Of a DNA stretch of 64,000 bases, positions 12,752 through 23,999 are shown piece after piece. Made by a program: the position numbers and the translations under genes. The notes below the pieces were generated by a model. It did not search any database. It saw only the letters and a list, made by a program, of their open reading frames with translations, and had not been told where the DNA came from. Origin of the DNA: Liolophura sinensis (taxonomy: Eukaryota; Mollusca; Polyplacophora; Chitonida; Chitonidae); assembly GCF_032854445.1 (NCBI RefSeq), contig NC_088307.1, forward strand, positions 3,284,001-3,348,000. Reading direction: 5' to 3'. Numbering within the stretch: the first letter of the stretch is position 1; each line of letters starts with the position of its first letter.

Positions 12752-13440
12752 ACTGAGCTTAGAGTTTGCACATATGTAGAGCACATTAGTACAAGAGGGG
12801 ATATTCCATCGTTGATTGGATGTGTGCATATAAAATACTGTAAATTACTGAATTCCTGACTTAGTGTATTGTGTATAAGAATCGGTGTTAAACAAAGTGT
12901 TAGGGGTGGGTTTCTCAAAAAGTACTGCATGAATTGAATTGAGGATTTTCACACAAGTAGAGCAGAATAGTGAAAGAGGGATATCCTATCGTTGATTCCG
13001 TGTTTACATATTCAGTAGTAATTACTGAATACCTGACTTAGTGCATTGTGCGTAAAAATCACGATTTGGCGTTAAACCATAATCATTCATTCATAAAAAT
13101 CAATGTTTAAACAGTCTTGGTGTGGTTTCCCAAAACGTACTGCAGGTATTGAGCTCAGAACTTGCACACATGTAGAGCAGAATAGCACGAGAGTAATATT
13201 CTTCTACCTTTGATTGGATATGTGCATATCAAATACCGTAGATTACTGAATTCCTGACTTGGTGTATTGTGTATTAGAATCACGGTTAAACAAAATGTCA
13301 GGGTTGGTATCTCAAAAAGTATTGTATGTATTGATCTGAAGTTTGACATGTATTTAAAGCACATTGACACAAGGGGGATGTTCCATCCTTGACGCTCTGT
13401 GAGCATATTAATTACCGTAAATTACCAGATTCATGACTTC
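12752..13440. repeat. Four degenerate ~180-215-bp tandem units before the RING exon of unit 2
   Basis: Each unit has a GCACATATGTAGAGCACATTAG-like block, then GATATTCCATCGTTGATTGG, a TGTGCATAT block and GAATTCCTGACTTAGTG. Units start near 12756, 12935, 13149 and 13332. No coding potential was recognised. Confidence 0.7.
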
Positions 13441-13512
13441 AGTTCTTTATCCGTTGAGCTGAAGTTTTGCTTTACATTTACGTCCCTTTTCTCTATTTCA
13501 ATAAGGTAAATA

Positions 13513-14170
13513 ATGGCTGAAAGCAAGCAGAATCGGGAAGACGCATGTCCGATATGTGTGGAAACATTCCGGAAACCAGTAACGTTACCTTGTCAGCACA
13601 GCTTCTGCAGGGAATGCATTGGTCTGTACGCTGACAAGTGTAAATCCGGAGAGACAGATGAGGCTATAGCAGCACGGGGAGTGAGGACGTTTCTCAAGTG
13701 ATACCATGCCCTGCTTGTCGGGCACCAACCAGTTTGGGGAGAGGTGTGGCCGGCTCTGCCTCTCAACTTAAAGTTAGCGGAAATCGTTGGCAGATATGCT
13801 TTAGAAGTAAAGGCTGAGGACAACATTCCGTGCTGTCTTCTCTGTGAGGATGACAACAAGGCGCGAGCCGACAAGTAATTTTACTTACTGCTGTGTACTG
13901 TACAGTAAGGACTGCCTGTTATCTTGCCATCCCATGAAAGGTGGTTTAAAACGTCACCGCCTAATTACAGGCACAGGAATACATGTCACAGGTAACTTCA
14001 GAGAATCAGCTGCAAACAGATAAATAGATCCGGACCTGGTATGTGAAAGACACAGTAAACCACTGGTCATATACTGTGTCACATGTGAAGATGTGCTTTG
14101 TGTGGGATGTCTGGGTGAACACCCTCTACACACAACCAGAGATATTCAGTCTGCCGGTGAGGAACATAAG
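13513..14170 (+). pseudogene. TRIM unit 2 RING/B-box exon, broken
   Basis: It starts at an ATG preceded by a pyrimidine-rich acceptor, as in unit 3, and encodes the first part of a C3HC4 RING (CPICVETF, CQHSFCREC). Relative to unit 3 one base is lost after 13664, which shifts the frame and stops it at 13701. Further indels follow and the B-box cysteine pattern is recognisable only in pieces (for example the CCLLCED and CVTCEDVLCVGC regions in different frames). A normal donor, AAG|GTAAGC, ends the exon at 14170. The next expected exon lies 8 kb away at 22138 because of the polymerase-bearing insertion, against 1.2 kb in unit 3. Confidence 0.85.
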
Positions 14171-14217
14171 GTAAGCCAGAAATACCTGTCACTTATGCCT
14201 TCATGTTTTCAATGTTT

Positions 14218-14402
14218 CGGGAAAGACGTAATCGTCCGCTACTTTTGAATCACAATCTGTTCGGTTACGGTCTGTAACCCTCGAACCGTATCTAATACCG
14301 CTTAACCTGGGGCTAGGGCCGTAAAGGCAGCCATGCTCATTACATCTGCATGATGCCTTCATGAACAGTTGCAATCAAAGCGCCACTGAGAAAGACTGGG
14401 CG
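14218..14402 (+). repeat. ~185-bp interspersed repeat, copy 1
   Basis: It starts GGGAAAGACGTAATCGTCCG and runs through CATGATGCCTTCATGAACAG to CAATCAAAGCGC. A second copy in the same orientation lies at 16340-16528. The two bracket the plus-strand polymerase fragment and the RING relic. I see no terminal inverted repeats. Confidence 0.8.
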
Positions 14403-14643
14403 TTGTTAATATGGGAAAGCACAGTTAAGGTAAGAAAAGTAGCAGGGATGTAAACTACATCACACAAAACATCACCGTGCTGCTTTTATCCAGTGCATAT
14501 ATATTACCCCAAATGTACGCTGCATGTGGGCCGGGAGAGAATGGGGAAACTACAGTTTAGACAAATGGAGAGTGAGTTGTAAATACATCACATAAACAAC
14601 CCATTACTTCATATACCTTAAAATGTAATCCCCGAGAATACTG

Positions 14644-15345
14644 TTGGCACATGGCCAAGTAGGCTGCACGTGCATGGGAAGAAGAAGAAAGAGCGGGTGT
14701 ATACATGTGAAACGCGTGAGAGAAAACAGGAACGAGGACAACTGGCTCAGGCATGAGCGAGCGCAGCACACAGAGGGGAGAGATGCAGATTGTGTAAAGC
14801 AGTTGGAAGAAGAATTCAGTGGCAGGGTAATGTTGCCGCCTTACCTAGAGGCCAATAAGGGGCTGCACACGCTAGTGGAAGGAACTCATGGACCTTATAG
14901 GGACCATTTGTGTTTAATTCGGTGTTTGGCCGTTCAGGTGCTAAGGTTGCGAAAGGAACACTCAAGCAAAATGCCTGTAGGTCCTTGCAGTTGCATTTTT
15001 ATGGCTCGGTTCTTTGAGATGTCTGACTGGCAGTACTGTGAGATGGATACGGACAGAAGAATTCAGAGAGCAGAGTAACGTTGCTGCCTTACCTAAAGGG
15101 TAACAAAGGACTGCACGCCCCAGAAAGAATTCAGAGAGTAAGCAGAGTAACACATGAGCAGACGACGCAGCACACAGAGGAGTGAAGCAGATTGTGTATG
15201 TTGAGAGGGGCAAGTTGGAAGAAAAGAATTCATTGCCAGTCTGGTTAAGGAACCGGTGCGCGGGCGCATGGCTGCGGAATGAGCAGGCGACGCAGCACAC
15301 ACAGGGGAGCGAGGCTGACGAATCGAAAGACAGTAGATAAACCAC
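14644..15345 (+). pseudogene. Scrambled fragment of a C2H2-PolB polymerase
   Basis: An open frame (14644-15078) carries, in order, a finger-like scrap (NWLRHERAQHTEG), a segment ending in HLCLIRCLAV, and SDWQYCEMDTD. The last resembles palm motif C of family B polymerases, with the two aspartates, and is followed at once by unrelated residues. The exonuclease region, motif A and motif B are absent, so the fragment is internally deleted. Parts are re-duplicated: the CGCAGCACACAGAGG block occurs near 14764, 15168 and 15288, and the GCCTTACCTA block occurs twice. It is a related but not identical copy of the minus-strand gene at 16755-18704. The assignment is from remembered family motifs. Confidence 0.5.
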
Positions 15346-15430
15346 AGTCTATAGGAAGCGAGACCTGATCGCAACACCATCACACCAACGGACAGAATCT
15401 TAATTCTCCGATAATGTAGTAACCGTTAGC

Positions 15431-15550
15431 ACTGCTCTAAAAACTAAAAAAGTTATTATTCTTATATTATTATCATCATTATTACTATTTCTTCTTATTA
15501 TATTATTATATATGGTAGTAGTAGTAGTAGTGGCAGTACGTTAGTAGTAC
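15431..15550. repeat. Simple ATT/AGT-rich tract
   Basis: Low-complexity sequence dominated by TTATTATTA and GTAGTAGTAG. Confidence 0.8.
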
Positions 15551-15559
15551 AATCTCGTT

Positions 15560-15792
15560 GCTCGACGAAACGGATCATTTCAGGATGTGCAGTTTCGCCG
15601 TTCTAATTTTTTCACACAATAACAACAAATGCCTGCGTGACGGCGTGGAAGAAGGCATCTGTCCGACGGTCGCAGGTAACATACATGACAGCCTCTTGTT
15701 GGGATCGGTTCGTGTGTTGTCACCTGGTTCGCACTACCGTTCATTGCTGCTGCCGCCGCCGCTGGTCCGCCTTGGGCTGGCGGGTCGACCAT
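15560..15792 (-). pseudogene. RING-type zinc finger relic next to the polymerase
   Basis: The minus-strand frame starting at 15792 has ~33 low-complexity residues and then a RING like those at the C terminus of IAP proteins. CHVC gives the first two ligands, and the later block HAGICCYC gives His-x3-Cys-x2-Cys. The third cysteine, expected before the histidine, reads as arginine (LLPRRH), and the frame stops two codons after the seventh ligand (NCTS, stop), so the last cysteine is lost. Such small RING proteins are common in large DNA viruses and virus-like elements, and its position behind the polymerase gene on the same strand suggests they belonged together. A chance match cannot be excluded. 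Confidence 0.4.
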
Positions 15793-15837
15793 TAAAAACC
15801 GCCGGTATCATGAACCATTGTACGTTATTCGACTGCT

Positions 15838-15915
15838 ACCATACTGTAGTTTTACTATATTATAGCTATACAATATTATAGTTATATTCTACAATAGTTA
15901 TACAATACGATACAA
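15838..15915. repeat. AT-rich palindrome-like repeat, copy 1
   Basis: CATACTGTAGTTTTACTATA followed by TATAGCTATA-type half palindromes. A direct copy lies at 18290-18390 inside the polymerase relic. Confidence 0.6.
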
Positions 15916-16339
15916 TCTGGAGATGCGGTTTGCCAGGCAACTGCCGGAATCCATTAACATGGTGTGCATCGCCGAATTCAGCAATATCATAGAATAAATT
16001 TAGTCAAAAGACCGGACCGTGCTCTGTGACTTCACCAGATAAAAAAAACATGGAAGAAAAAATGACATGACACTCGCATACAGTGTGAGTATAACACTCT
16101 TGTTGGCAGGTATGGACAGAGCGTTCAGAATGTTTGGCGATCTGCATTGTGATCAACCACATAGACGGCGCTGTTATCCTTATGTACATATCTGTCGCGT
16201 ACATGGTATTTTGCAACACAAATGGCACTGGTTGCCGAGTGTAACCGCCTATCTTGTAGACAGCTTTTATACAGACCAGCATGTCATGTGTAACATCATA
16301 GATGGCGCCTCTTGTAGTATGGGATCCTTACATATTAAA

Positions 16340-16528
16340 GGGAAAGACGTAATCGTCCGTTACTTTTGAATCACAATCTGCTCGGTTAAGGCCTGTAACG
16401 CTTGTCAGTTTCGAACTGTATCTAATTTCGAGCTGTATCTAATACCGGGGCTAGGGGCCTTAAAGGCGGCTATGCTCATTACATCTTCATGATGCCTTTA
16501 TGAACAGTTGCAATCAAAGCGCGATTGA
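16340..16528 (+). repeat. ~185-bp interspersed repeat, copy 2
   Basis: Same repeat as 14218-14402, about 85 percent identical by eye, with a small internal duplication of the TCGAACTGTATCTAAT segment. Confidence 0.8.
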
Positions 16529-16754
16529 GATACCTTGATTAACTGTTATTTGACCTGGAACTCATTCATGGACTACGAATTTGAACTTTGATATGGAATT
16601 CATGCCTAGAATATCAACTGCATGCCCAGCATCATTGAAAACTGATGACCGCTTCTCTCGTGTGTGTTACTGGCTTCATGTTTGTATAATTTTTTACATA
16701 CCTTTGTCTTTGGGAGCTAGTGTTAAACGTTGTTTTGCGATTATCGACTTGGAA

Positions 16755-18704
16755 CTACGAATGGTAAGTGGTGCTCACACCGTCCGGCAGTATTTTACGC
16801 TTCCCGTAAAAATAAACGAAAACGTCTTTGTGCTGCGTGTAGGAATACATGCTGTTTCCCCGCATACGCATACCTCGGGTCACACCACTCGCGCTTTGGT
16901 GGTTGCACAAAACGGAGAGGTAAACATCCTTGCGCACACCCCGACCGCTAACACCTTTAAAGGAGAGTTTGTCTTTACTGTTCGACTCCCAGCCGTAGCA
17001 GTAGTATGAACACAAACTGACGATAGCGTCACGAGTCCACTCAACTTTGAAGAGCCCCGGCATGGGTTTGTCAAAGCCGTAGTGATTGCTTCGAGGCATC
17101 CATTTGTCCCGCTCCCATTTGTGTGCCGCCCGAAGCTCAGGTTTAACCAAGGATTCCCAGTCCAGGTCGGGCCAGGTCGCGTCCATCTGACAGTGATGCC
17201 AGTCAACCGAGCCATGAAATCGTAGTAGAACTCCAACATAGTTTTGGCGTACTGGTACAACATACATCCTATTTGCAATGGCAGGTTGTAACGAATGGTC
17301 CTCTTGCTGCTCACCACTTCGAATGTGTCGTCATCGAATTGATCGACGGTACGGCAACGTATACTTTCCAGTAACTTGCGCGTCTTCTTCAGGTCATAGA
17401 TTTTCACATCCACGTGTAGGTCTTGGTTTGTCACGGTTTTGCCATAGCCGGAATTTCCCAACTTCATCGTTTCCCCGATAAGAGCCTTCGAAGGGTCGGC
17501 GTCCCCTTGTGGCCCGGTTTGGATGACGGCGTCCGCAAATGTTTTGAAGGCTCGCTCGGGTGTGTACTTCACATCACTTTGTAGACACGGGTCACTACCA
17601 ACCCGTGAGCGAGGTACCATTGCAGCAACAGGGTGGCCAGCAGAATTTCCGTGCCGAACATACTCCCGATCTCCCGCGGCAACGTTATCCCGCCCTCACC
17701 GATGGGTTGATCGGGTAGTTTGATGAACAAAAACACTTTTGTCAAGAGGTCTACGATCCAGTTCATGTTGGGACGTTGTTGCTGCTCCCAGGTGAGTGGA
17801 TCTTTTCCTTGGAGATGAGTGAGGAGACCACACATGTCAGCCCGGCTCGCCATGTGGTACCGAACGTCGAGTACCCGGGAATTATTGGTGCTGGGGTAAA
17901 AGTAACGCACCTGTCCTGTCTCCTTATGTCGAAGGATGTAACCGAAGATGTAGTTGACGGTGAACGCGGTGGGCTGGTGGTCATAGATAGCGTTCAGATA
18001 CGCCTCCATGGCTCCATGGATCGCTGAGCCGGTAGTTGTAGAGGTCCTGCACCGGCCTGCCGCGATGGGAATGCTGGCTGATGGAACGCCAGTGCTGTAT
18101 GTCGATCGCACTGCTATGCAGGGGATAGTGTATGGGATGGCTTGAGAATGGCCCACTGGGATGTTCCACTTTTTCTTGTTCGACTCATCAATTATAGTTT
18201 ACACCTCCTTTTCATATGTACGCGGGTGTCGCGTCATTACACGCCCCAGACCTTTACCCCAAGTCACCGTGCTATGCGACCGTACCATTATCATACTGTA
18301 ATTTTACTATATTATAGCTATAGAGTATTATAGTTATACTTAACGATACTATAATATACTATACGATACTGTAGCTATACGATACTATGCGTGTGCATGT
18401 GTGTGACTTACCCTGTTCAGCATGTCGATGCACTCGCCAATCCCACAACCGGTAAAAAATCTTCGCATGGGTACGTTTTTTTCTTCTTCCCAAGCACCTG
18501 CTTGGGTGCTTGGGTGCACCTGAAATGCGTCTGTCGGGGAAACGTCCGGGCACAGGTAGGGCACGTCAACCTTTCTCCCTCCGCGTTGTACGTTCCCTCA
18601 TGCCGCAGCCATGCGTCCCGTCTGGAAAATGTCCTGGCGCACGTTAACTCTCCCTTCGTCGAAGCCTATCCACCTCCTCCTCTTCCTCCTCCTCCGTAAG
18701 CCAT
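16755..18704 (-). pseudogene. Relic of a C2H2 zinc-finger family B DNA polymerase
   Basis: It is read on the minus strand from an ATG at 18704. After a Gly-rich start and an in-frame TAG (codon 13), the same frame gives C2H2-like fingers (TCARTFSRRD..H, TCPTCARTF). Next come a conserved N-terminal block (FGYILRHKETGQ, RYFYPSTNN), a palm segment (LLLQWYLAHGLVVTR), motif B (KLGNSGYGK, 17480s), SVDWHHCQMDAT at the motif C position, and a C-terminal block (GLFKVEWTRDAIV, FYGKRKILPDG). The DTDS core of motif C reads DATW, so the second catalytic aspartate is missing. The 3'-5' exonuclease region and motif A are deleted between the N-terminal block and the palm. Frameshifts lie near 18440, 18040, 17590 and 17230. 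A good donor (CAG-GGTAAGT) at 18411 suggests an intron. The gene resembles polymerases of virus-like animal elements such as Polintons and adintoviruses; the class is inferred. Confidence 0.65.
18290..18390. repeat. AT-rich palindrome-like repeat, copy 2
   Basis: CATACTGTAATTTTACTATA followed by GCTATAGAGTATTATAG and further TATAGTAT permutations. In the minus-strand polymerase relic it lies between the zinc-finger part and the conserved N-terminal part, where an intron is possible. Confidence 0.6.
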
Positions 18705-18785
18705 GATGGGTTTTGACGAGAGATGTCCTCCACTCACACTTGTCAAGCCGTCCTATACACGACACATTCTCCATTCACTCTCAGC

Positions 18786-18978
18786 CTCTATTTATCCCGT
18801 CAACGAAGATGTCAACGAAATTCAGGCGCCAAAACTGCGCGGTCACCCATTTCTCAGTTTTGGCACGAATGGAGCTGAAGGAGCTGCTCAACCCAACTTT
18901 ACAAGCCAACGTTTTTGCTCCCCTGTCGCTCATTGGTCCGCCACGCGCCTCGCTCATTGGTCAGTTTGGGCGCGAAAC
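18786..18978 (-). promoter_or_regulatory. TATA, CCAAT and E2F-like promoter upstream of the polymerase relic
   Basis: Reading the minus strand towards the ATG at 18704, the order is: E2F-like TTTCGCGCC (18967-18977), CCAAT boxes at 18956-18960 and 18932-18936, E2F-like TTTTGGCGCC (18825-18834), and a TATA-like GGATAAATAGAG (18787-18798) about 85 bp before the ATG. E2F plus CCAAT is the usual make-up of S-phase promoters (established knowledge). Linking it to the polymerase gene is inference from position and orientation. Confidence 0.55.
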
Positions 18979-19079
18979 TCGCCCCGCTCATGAGCGCCGA
19001 CTCAACGACTCATCTGCTCCACCCCAACTGCACCACCCAATCCGACATCAACTGCCCCTTCTATACCAGTAATGTGTTC

Positions 19080-19758
19080 TTGGCATCGAAATTGAGTGTT
19101 TGCAGTTTAACATTATGAATTAGAGAAAGTGTTTTAACTTGATTTCTTTGCAAGAATATGGACTTCCAAAATATCCACCTGAAGAGCTTGAGTTGTAACG
19201 TGTCACTGACTAAAGGCAGTTTTGTTAGCGATTACCCAGTTTAAACACTACTGAATATAGGCGACTTGCTAAAGGAAAGAGACTACTATCCGTTACTTTC
19301 CGCTAAAGATAAATTAAATGTACATACTTTGTTTGATTTAATATTCTTCCTTCCATGTCTTTAGGAACATTTATAAGGATATACCATTGCATCGGTTTCG
19401 ATTACGTCACTGGTTGCATAAATATTCTCTCTTTGCCTTGGAAGATCTAATGATATTGTCCCCACTTCTCCAGGGTTATTTGGGGAGGAGGTACGATCTC
19501 TTTAGATGTGTACCATATACCAGTTTTTATTGTGAATTGCAACAAAAGTATATACATTGTATGGAAACAAAGAAGACCAAATTCGTGATTATAAGCCAAA
19601 CGGCGGTATGTGTAATATATTCTAGGCTGCTCTGTACGTATATTATATTACAGCTTATTTCGTTATTCTATTTGACTGGTGAATATCGTGAAAAATGACA
19701 AACTTACAACAAAGCATATATCACAGAAACAAAACATTAGGTAACATACTCGTTATAT
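19080..19758. other. Spacer with a solo arm of the 42.4-43.25 kb inverted repeat
   Basis: 19196-19300 resembles the right arm of the foldback structure at 42436-43250 (GTGTCACTGACTAAAGGCAG, GAATATAGGCGACTTGCTAA). No gene is recognised in the rest. Confidence 0.45.
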
Positions 19759-22700
19759 TCAAATAAAAAATACAACCCATGGGTTTAAAAAGGGGTCTTG
19801 TAATTGTGCAGTGCAATGGCAGGATTATAAAATGTTAGCCGCACGAATGGCGTGAAGACGAATGTGCTATGACGTCGTGGATGAAACGAATTTCTTCTAA
19901 TTCTGGAAATACCCGTAGTACCATTGATGTAACTGAACTGTTTAAGGGGCTTACTCTCAGGGCAAGCTGGCGATGAAAACTGCAGGCCCGCACTCATTTT
20001 CACTGGCCATGCCACGACTCAACAATATATTTGAAAAATCTTTTGTAAACATATATATCAAATATTGTATTGTATCAGAAGCAATACCTGTTCCAATCAA
20101 CATGCATGCATTTTTATTTTATCTTATATATTACTGCATTGCTGACCAGCATGTGTTATGCACCTGGGTATTTTTTTTTTACATAGCTCCATAGTAAGCC
20201 ATTTGTGGAGTGTGTGAAATATCCTACATGACGGACTTATGCCGCTAGCCAACACGTGTTGTATTAATAACAACGGAAAGATCTATATGTAGTGTGCACG
20301 GCGGGAAAATGTGGCTCTGAAAGTCGAGTAGTAGCCGAAAGTTTTAGCTGCCGATTTGGCCCTCCGATATGTTTTATAATGTTTTGTTTACCTCTATCTT
20401 ATCAAGTGTTAGCTATACGCCATCACCAGTCTGGAAATTGGCTTTGGTTTCTTGGTTAGACTTCACCGCATAGCAGACAGCGCAGATGCATTGACCGGAT
20501 TAATACATCAATAGAGCGCGGACCTCAACGAAATTTGGTCACAGTAGAATATATTACAGTAGAAAATGATACTGAGTTTAACTTCGATGGAAATAAATTT
20601 ATTCATGACTTTGAAACACTACGGCACAGTAGATGACTGCTTTCATTCAGTTTTACTTTCGCTTGATTGTTACATTTATTTTCCCAGCCAGCAGGTATTA
20701 AACAACCTGGGGGGCCTCCGTGGCTCAGTCGGTTAGCGCGCTAGCGCAGCGTAATGACCCAAGAGCCTCTCACCAATGCGGTCGCTGTGAGTTCAAGTCC
20801 AGCTCATGCTGGCTTCCTCTCCGGCCGTAAGTGGGAAGGTCTGCCAGCAACCTGCGGATGGTCGTGGGTTTCCCCCGGGCTGTGCCCGGTTTCCACCCAC
20901 CATAATGCTGGCCGCCGTCGTATAAGTGAAATATTCTTGAGTACGGCGTAAAACACCAATCAAAAAAAAAAAAAAAATTAAACAACCTGGGAGTATGGAT
21001 TATGTTTGTGCTTACTCATAAACAACGTGATTTACTTGCTTCTCGCCGATTTCACATGTATTTGTAATAATCTGACATCCTCACACCACTGAATACTGAA
21101 CCTAATTTCTCTAAATCCTTAGTCGGTCTGCATCTAACGAACATGTTTTTCAATCATGGCCTGGCCGAATAACTGGAAATGCCACCATTTTGCACCATGC
21201 ACCTAAACAGTGTGAAAAGACAACAATAACATTTTTTGTGGATAAAACATAATTTTACCAGTATTTTATGAATGAAGTATTGTGCTTTACAATAATGATG
21301 CTCTATGCAGGTTTACATAGCCAAATAGAAGAAAACCTTAGGGAGATGCTAAAACATACCGCGGCAGTACACTGTAAAACTGGAACTACTTCGGTAAATC
21401 GGTGACAGTTTTCAACATTTCAGAAATGCCCCCATTCCAGACTCCAAAAATCGTCACGTCAGAAATATGATAATTAGTGCATTACCGAAGTATTTAAGGT
21501 ATAAAAACGTTTTTTTACGTCCCATTCAAAAATCCTAATTTTTAATTTGACCTACTTTTCCACATTTTCATTGGCCAGTAATTGCCTGATATGCGTGTTT
21601 ATTCATCTTTTTTTAAGTAAAATATCTGTGTCTTATCTTCAAGTTATCACACCTTAAATTTCAAAGAGATTCTAATCAGTGGTTGTAAAGAAAGAGATGT
21701 TTTTAGTTGTACAACATACTCCAATATGGGCGTAAAATCTGATATTTTAAATTTGAACATATATTGGTACGTTTTGGTAATCCAATGTGTCGGCAAAACA
21801 GGTGAGCCAGATAACTCTGCTTTCACCCACTGGCCTTAGCAATAAGTCTGGCAATAATGCCTACAAGGAATATTATCAATATGCGAGGTATTTAAAATTG
21901 AAGAAATTCTGGTGTGGTTTTATAGTCCGGCAAAACACGTGACCTACATTGTTCATTGTTTGTCACCTGGTATAACATTTGCACACCTACAGTATACTAA
22001 ACATTTAGATAGCTGGCCGCAACGGAATAGATTCTGGGGTATTTTTTAGAGCCTAATAATATGAATGGTGTTAATCATGTTGCTGATTCATTATGTGGGT
22101 CCTAAGCTTACTTGATCTGAATTGTTTTATCCTACAGGCCAAGCTAACGGCAATATCCGGTCACTTGGATAAAGCTTTGGCAGAATTCCAACAGATTCTG
22201 TCTGAATTGAAGGGTGTGCAAAAAAAATCCAGGTATGTATTTTTTGTGAAACCCATGTTAGCGTACAGAATATTAAGCGGATCTTGAATATGCAAGAATT
22301 TGCTCATTAAAGCTCAATACCACATTCTAATGCAGGTACATGTATATCATTGCTGTTTTGATGTATACAACAAAGTATCATTACCACAGTGAACAATTCC
22401 TTAACAAATTATTGGAGTTTACACCAGGAAGCAAGCTTGATGACGCGAGGACAACCAGAATAAATTTTCATAGCGATTTCCAGGAAAACCAAAACTTACA
22501 TTTGGAGGACATCGAGAAGGCGTACCATGCAGCTCTGGGTGTCTTGAAAACCTGGCTGAATAACTCAATAGAGGCAGTGAAAAGTCGACACACGGAATGG
22601 AGTGTTCAGTGTGCTGCAGCTGTAAAGCATCTTGAGATGGAGGCGGAGGAAGTGAGAAAGGAGCAGCAGTCCTCTCAAGATTTGTTGTCCTCAACCAAGG

Positions 22701-23310
22701 TGCGAATTTTAACGGTGAGACAGATAGGAAGAAGACTGGTGGTAGGTGAGTCCGTACAGACGATTAAACTCATTTCTTTGATGATACGTTTGGGAAACAT
22801 TCATTAAAGCAATGGTACCTTTTAGCGGTAAATTAAAAGATAAACCAAGTTTAAATCTGATTTTTAGGTGACTGGGTGACAACTCGTAAACATATTACTG
22901 AGAATGGCACAGATTTCTCCCCCCCCCCCCAAAAAAAAAAAGAAAGAATCAACAATATTAGCAGAATCCTATCAACATTTGTGTGTGATGTGGGGCTAGG
23001 ATCTGTCTGACCTGTGCGCTGTAAATGAAGTATTCCTGTGCACAGCATAAACCAGCAAACCAGTCTTATAACTAACTACTATTTCTAACTACTGTTCCAG
23101 TCATAAAGTATATTTAGTTTTAATGTAATGAAATCCGAGCTGTACATTAAGGTATTCCTGTTGTAACATTCACAAAGCGAGATTCAATTTCATTTTGATT
23201 GACAGGGTTCTAAGCAGCTGTTCACAAGGTATGTCAGTCATTTTTGTTTTAGGATTTCGTCGTGAGTATGTTTTAAAATCGTACTGTGAAAGGAAACATT
23301 GCACATAAAT
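19759..23310. repeat. Segmental duplication, copy B (5' high-identity part)
   Basis: Near-identical partner of 1-3560. The sequence immediately left of 19759 has no counterpart in the window because copy A begins at base 1, so the left duplication boundary is not defined here. The copy carries the same SINE at the same site and the same one-base-short second TRIM exon. A retained alternative haplotype in the assembly could give the same picture, but the SPRY exons of the two units differ too much for simple allelism over the whole unit. Confidence 0.93.
20712..20976 (+). mobile_element. tRNA-derived SINE, full length, in duplication copy B
   Basis: Same insertion as 953-1217, with the same 15-bp target-site duplication at 20697-20711 and 20977-20991. 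It was therefore carried along by the segmental duplication and is not an independent insertion. Confidence 0.93.
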
Positions 23311-23706
23311 CTTATGTAATATAATAAGCTATACATGTTTTACTCCACGTTTGAGGTACACGTATTACCTTTATAAACTGGTTTATTTCTGCCTTTCCCT
23401 CAGGACTGATAATCAGTTAGATGAGATCAAAGCTTCAATGAAGACACAGGAAGAAATAAAACAGACACTACTGGAATCTGTAAACAGTTACCCGGTTGAT
23501 CCCAGACGTGTGATTGTAAGAGAGGAAGCTGCAGAACATGAGGTTGTGAGAGGTCTAATCATCACAAGTATGTTGTCTTACACAGCAGGCGATCTTCGCA
23601 GAGTTAAAATATATCATGTAGGCATTATGCATGGTTCTAAAAATGAAAATCCTTTTTCACCACTCTAATTATTATTTTCATGACCCTTCATACATTGTCC
23701 GTTGAT

Positions 23707-23995
23707 GGGTCCCTTGATGGTTTGGAAAGTCAGACCGCTGGTTTGCTGGGATTCTGAGGCACGTCACTGGCGAAGTCAAGTGTTCGAATCCAGCTATTGC
23801 TGCTTGATGTCTGGCTTTAAATCATGAGGTTTGCCAGGTATCTGTGCACGTGCACTGGTGTCCTCAGTTTTCCTGTAAGTAAAAAATTCTTCTGGACCGC
23901 TTCACGCAGGGAAGTTAAGTACACCTGGTATCACTGAGATTACCCCAGACAAGACCACGTGTGGCTGTTTTGTCGGTGTAGATACAATAGAGTAA
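23707..23995 (+). mobile_element. Second tRNA-like SINE family, intron 5 of unit 2
   Basis: Best-preserved copy: starts GGGTCCCTTGATGG and has a perfect polymerase III B box GTTCGAATCC at 23782-23791, followed by a body shared with 3955-4240 and 37755-38050. Confidence 0.65.
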
Positions 23996-23999
23996 AAAG

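Noticed and set aside
16004-16282. 92-codon minus-strand frame between the RING relic and the polymerase
   Set aside because: It has no recognisable motif and overlaps other frames of similar length, so I cannot support it as part of the element.
18703-19072. Plus-strand frames of ~100-120 codons over the promoter region
   Set aside because: They overlap each other and the TATA, CCAAT and E2F sites of the minus-strand gene, with no domain.
1-23310. Reading the two near-identical blocks purely as an assembly haplotig
   Set aside because: Not excluded, but the strongly diverged SPRY exons, different downstream repeats and the shared array structure with units 3 and 4 favour true paralogues; read depth would decide.
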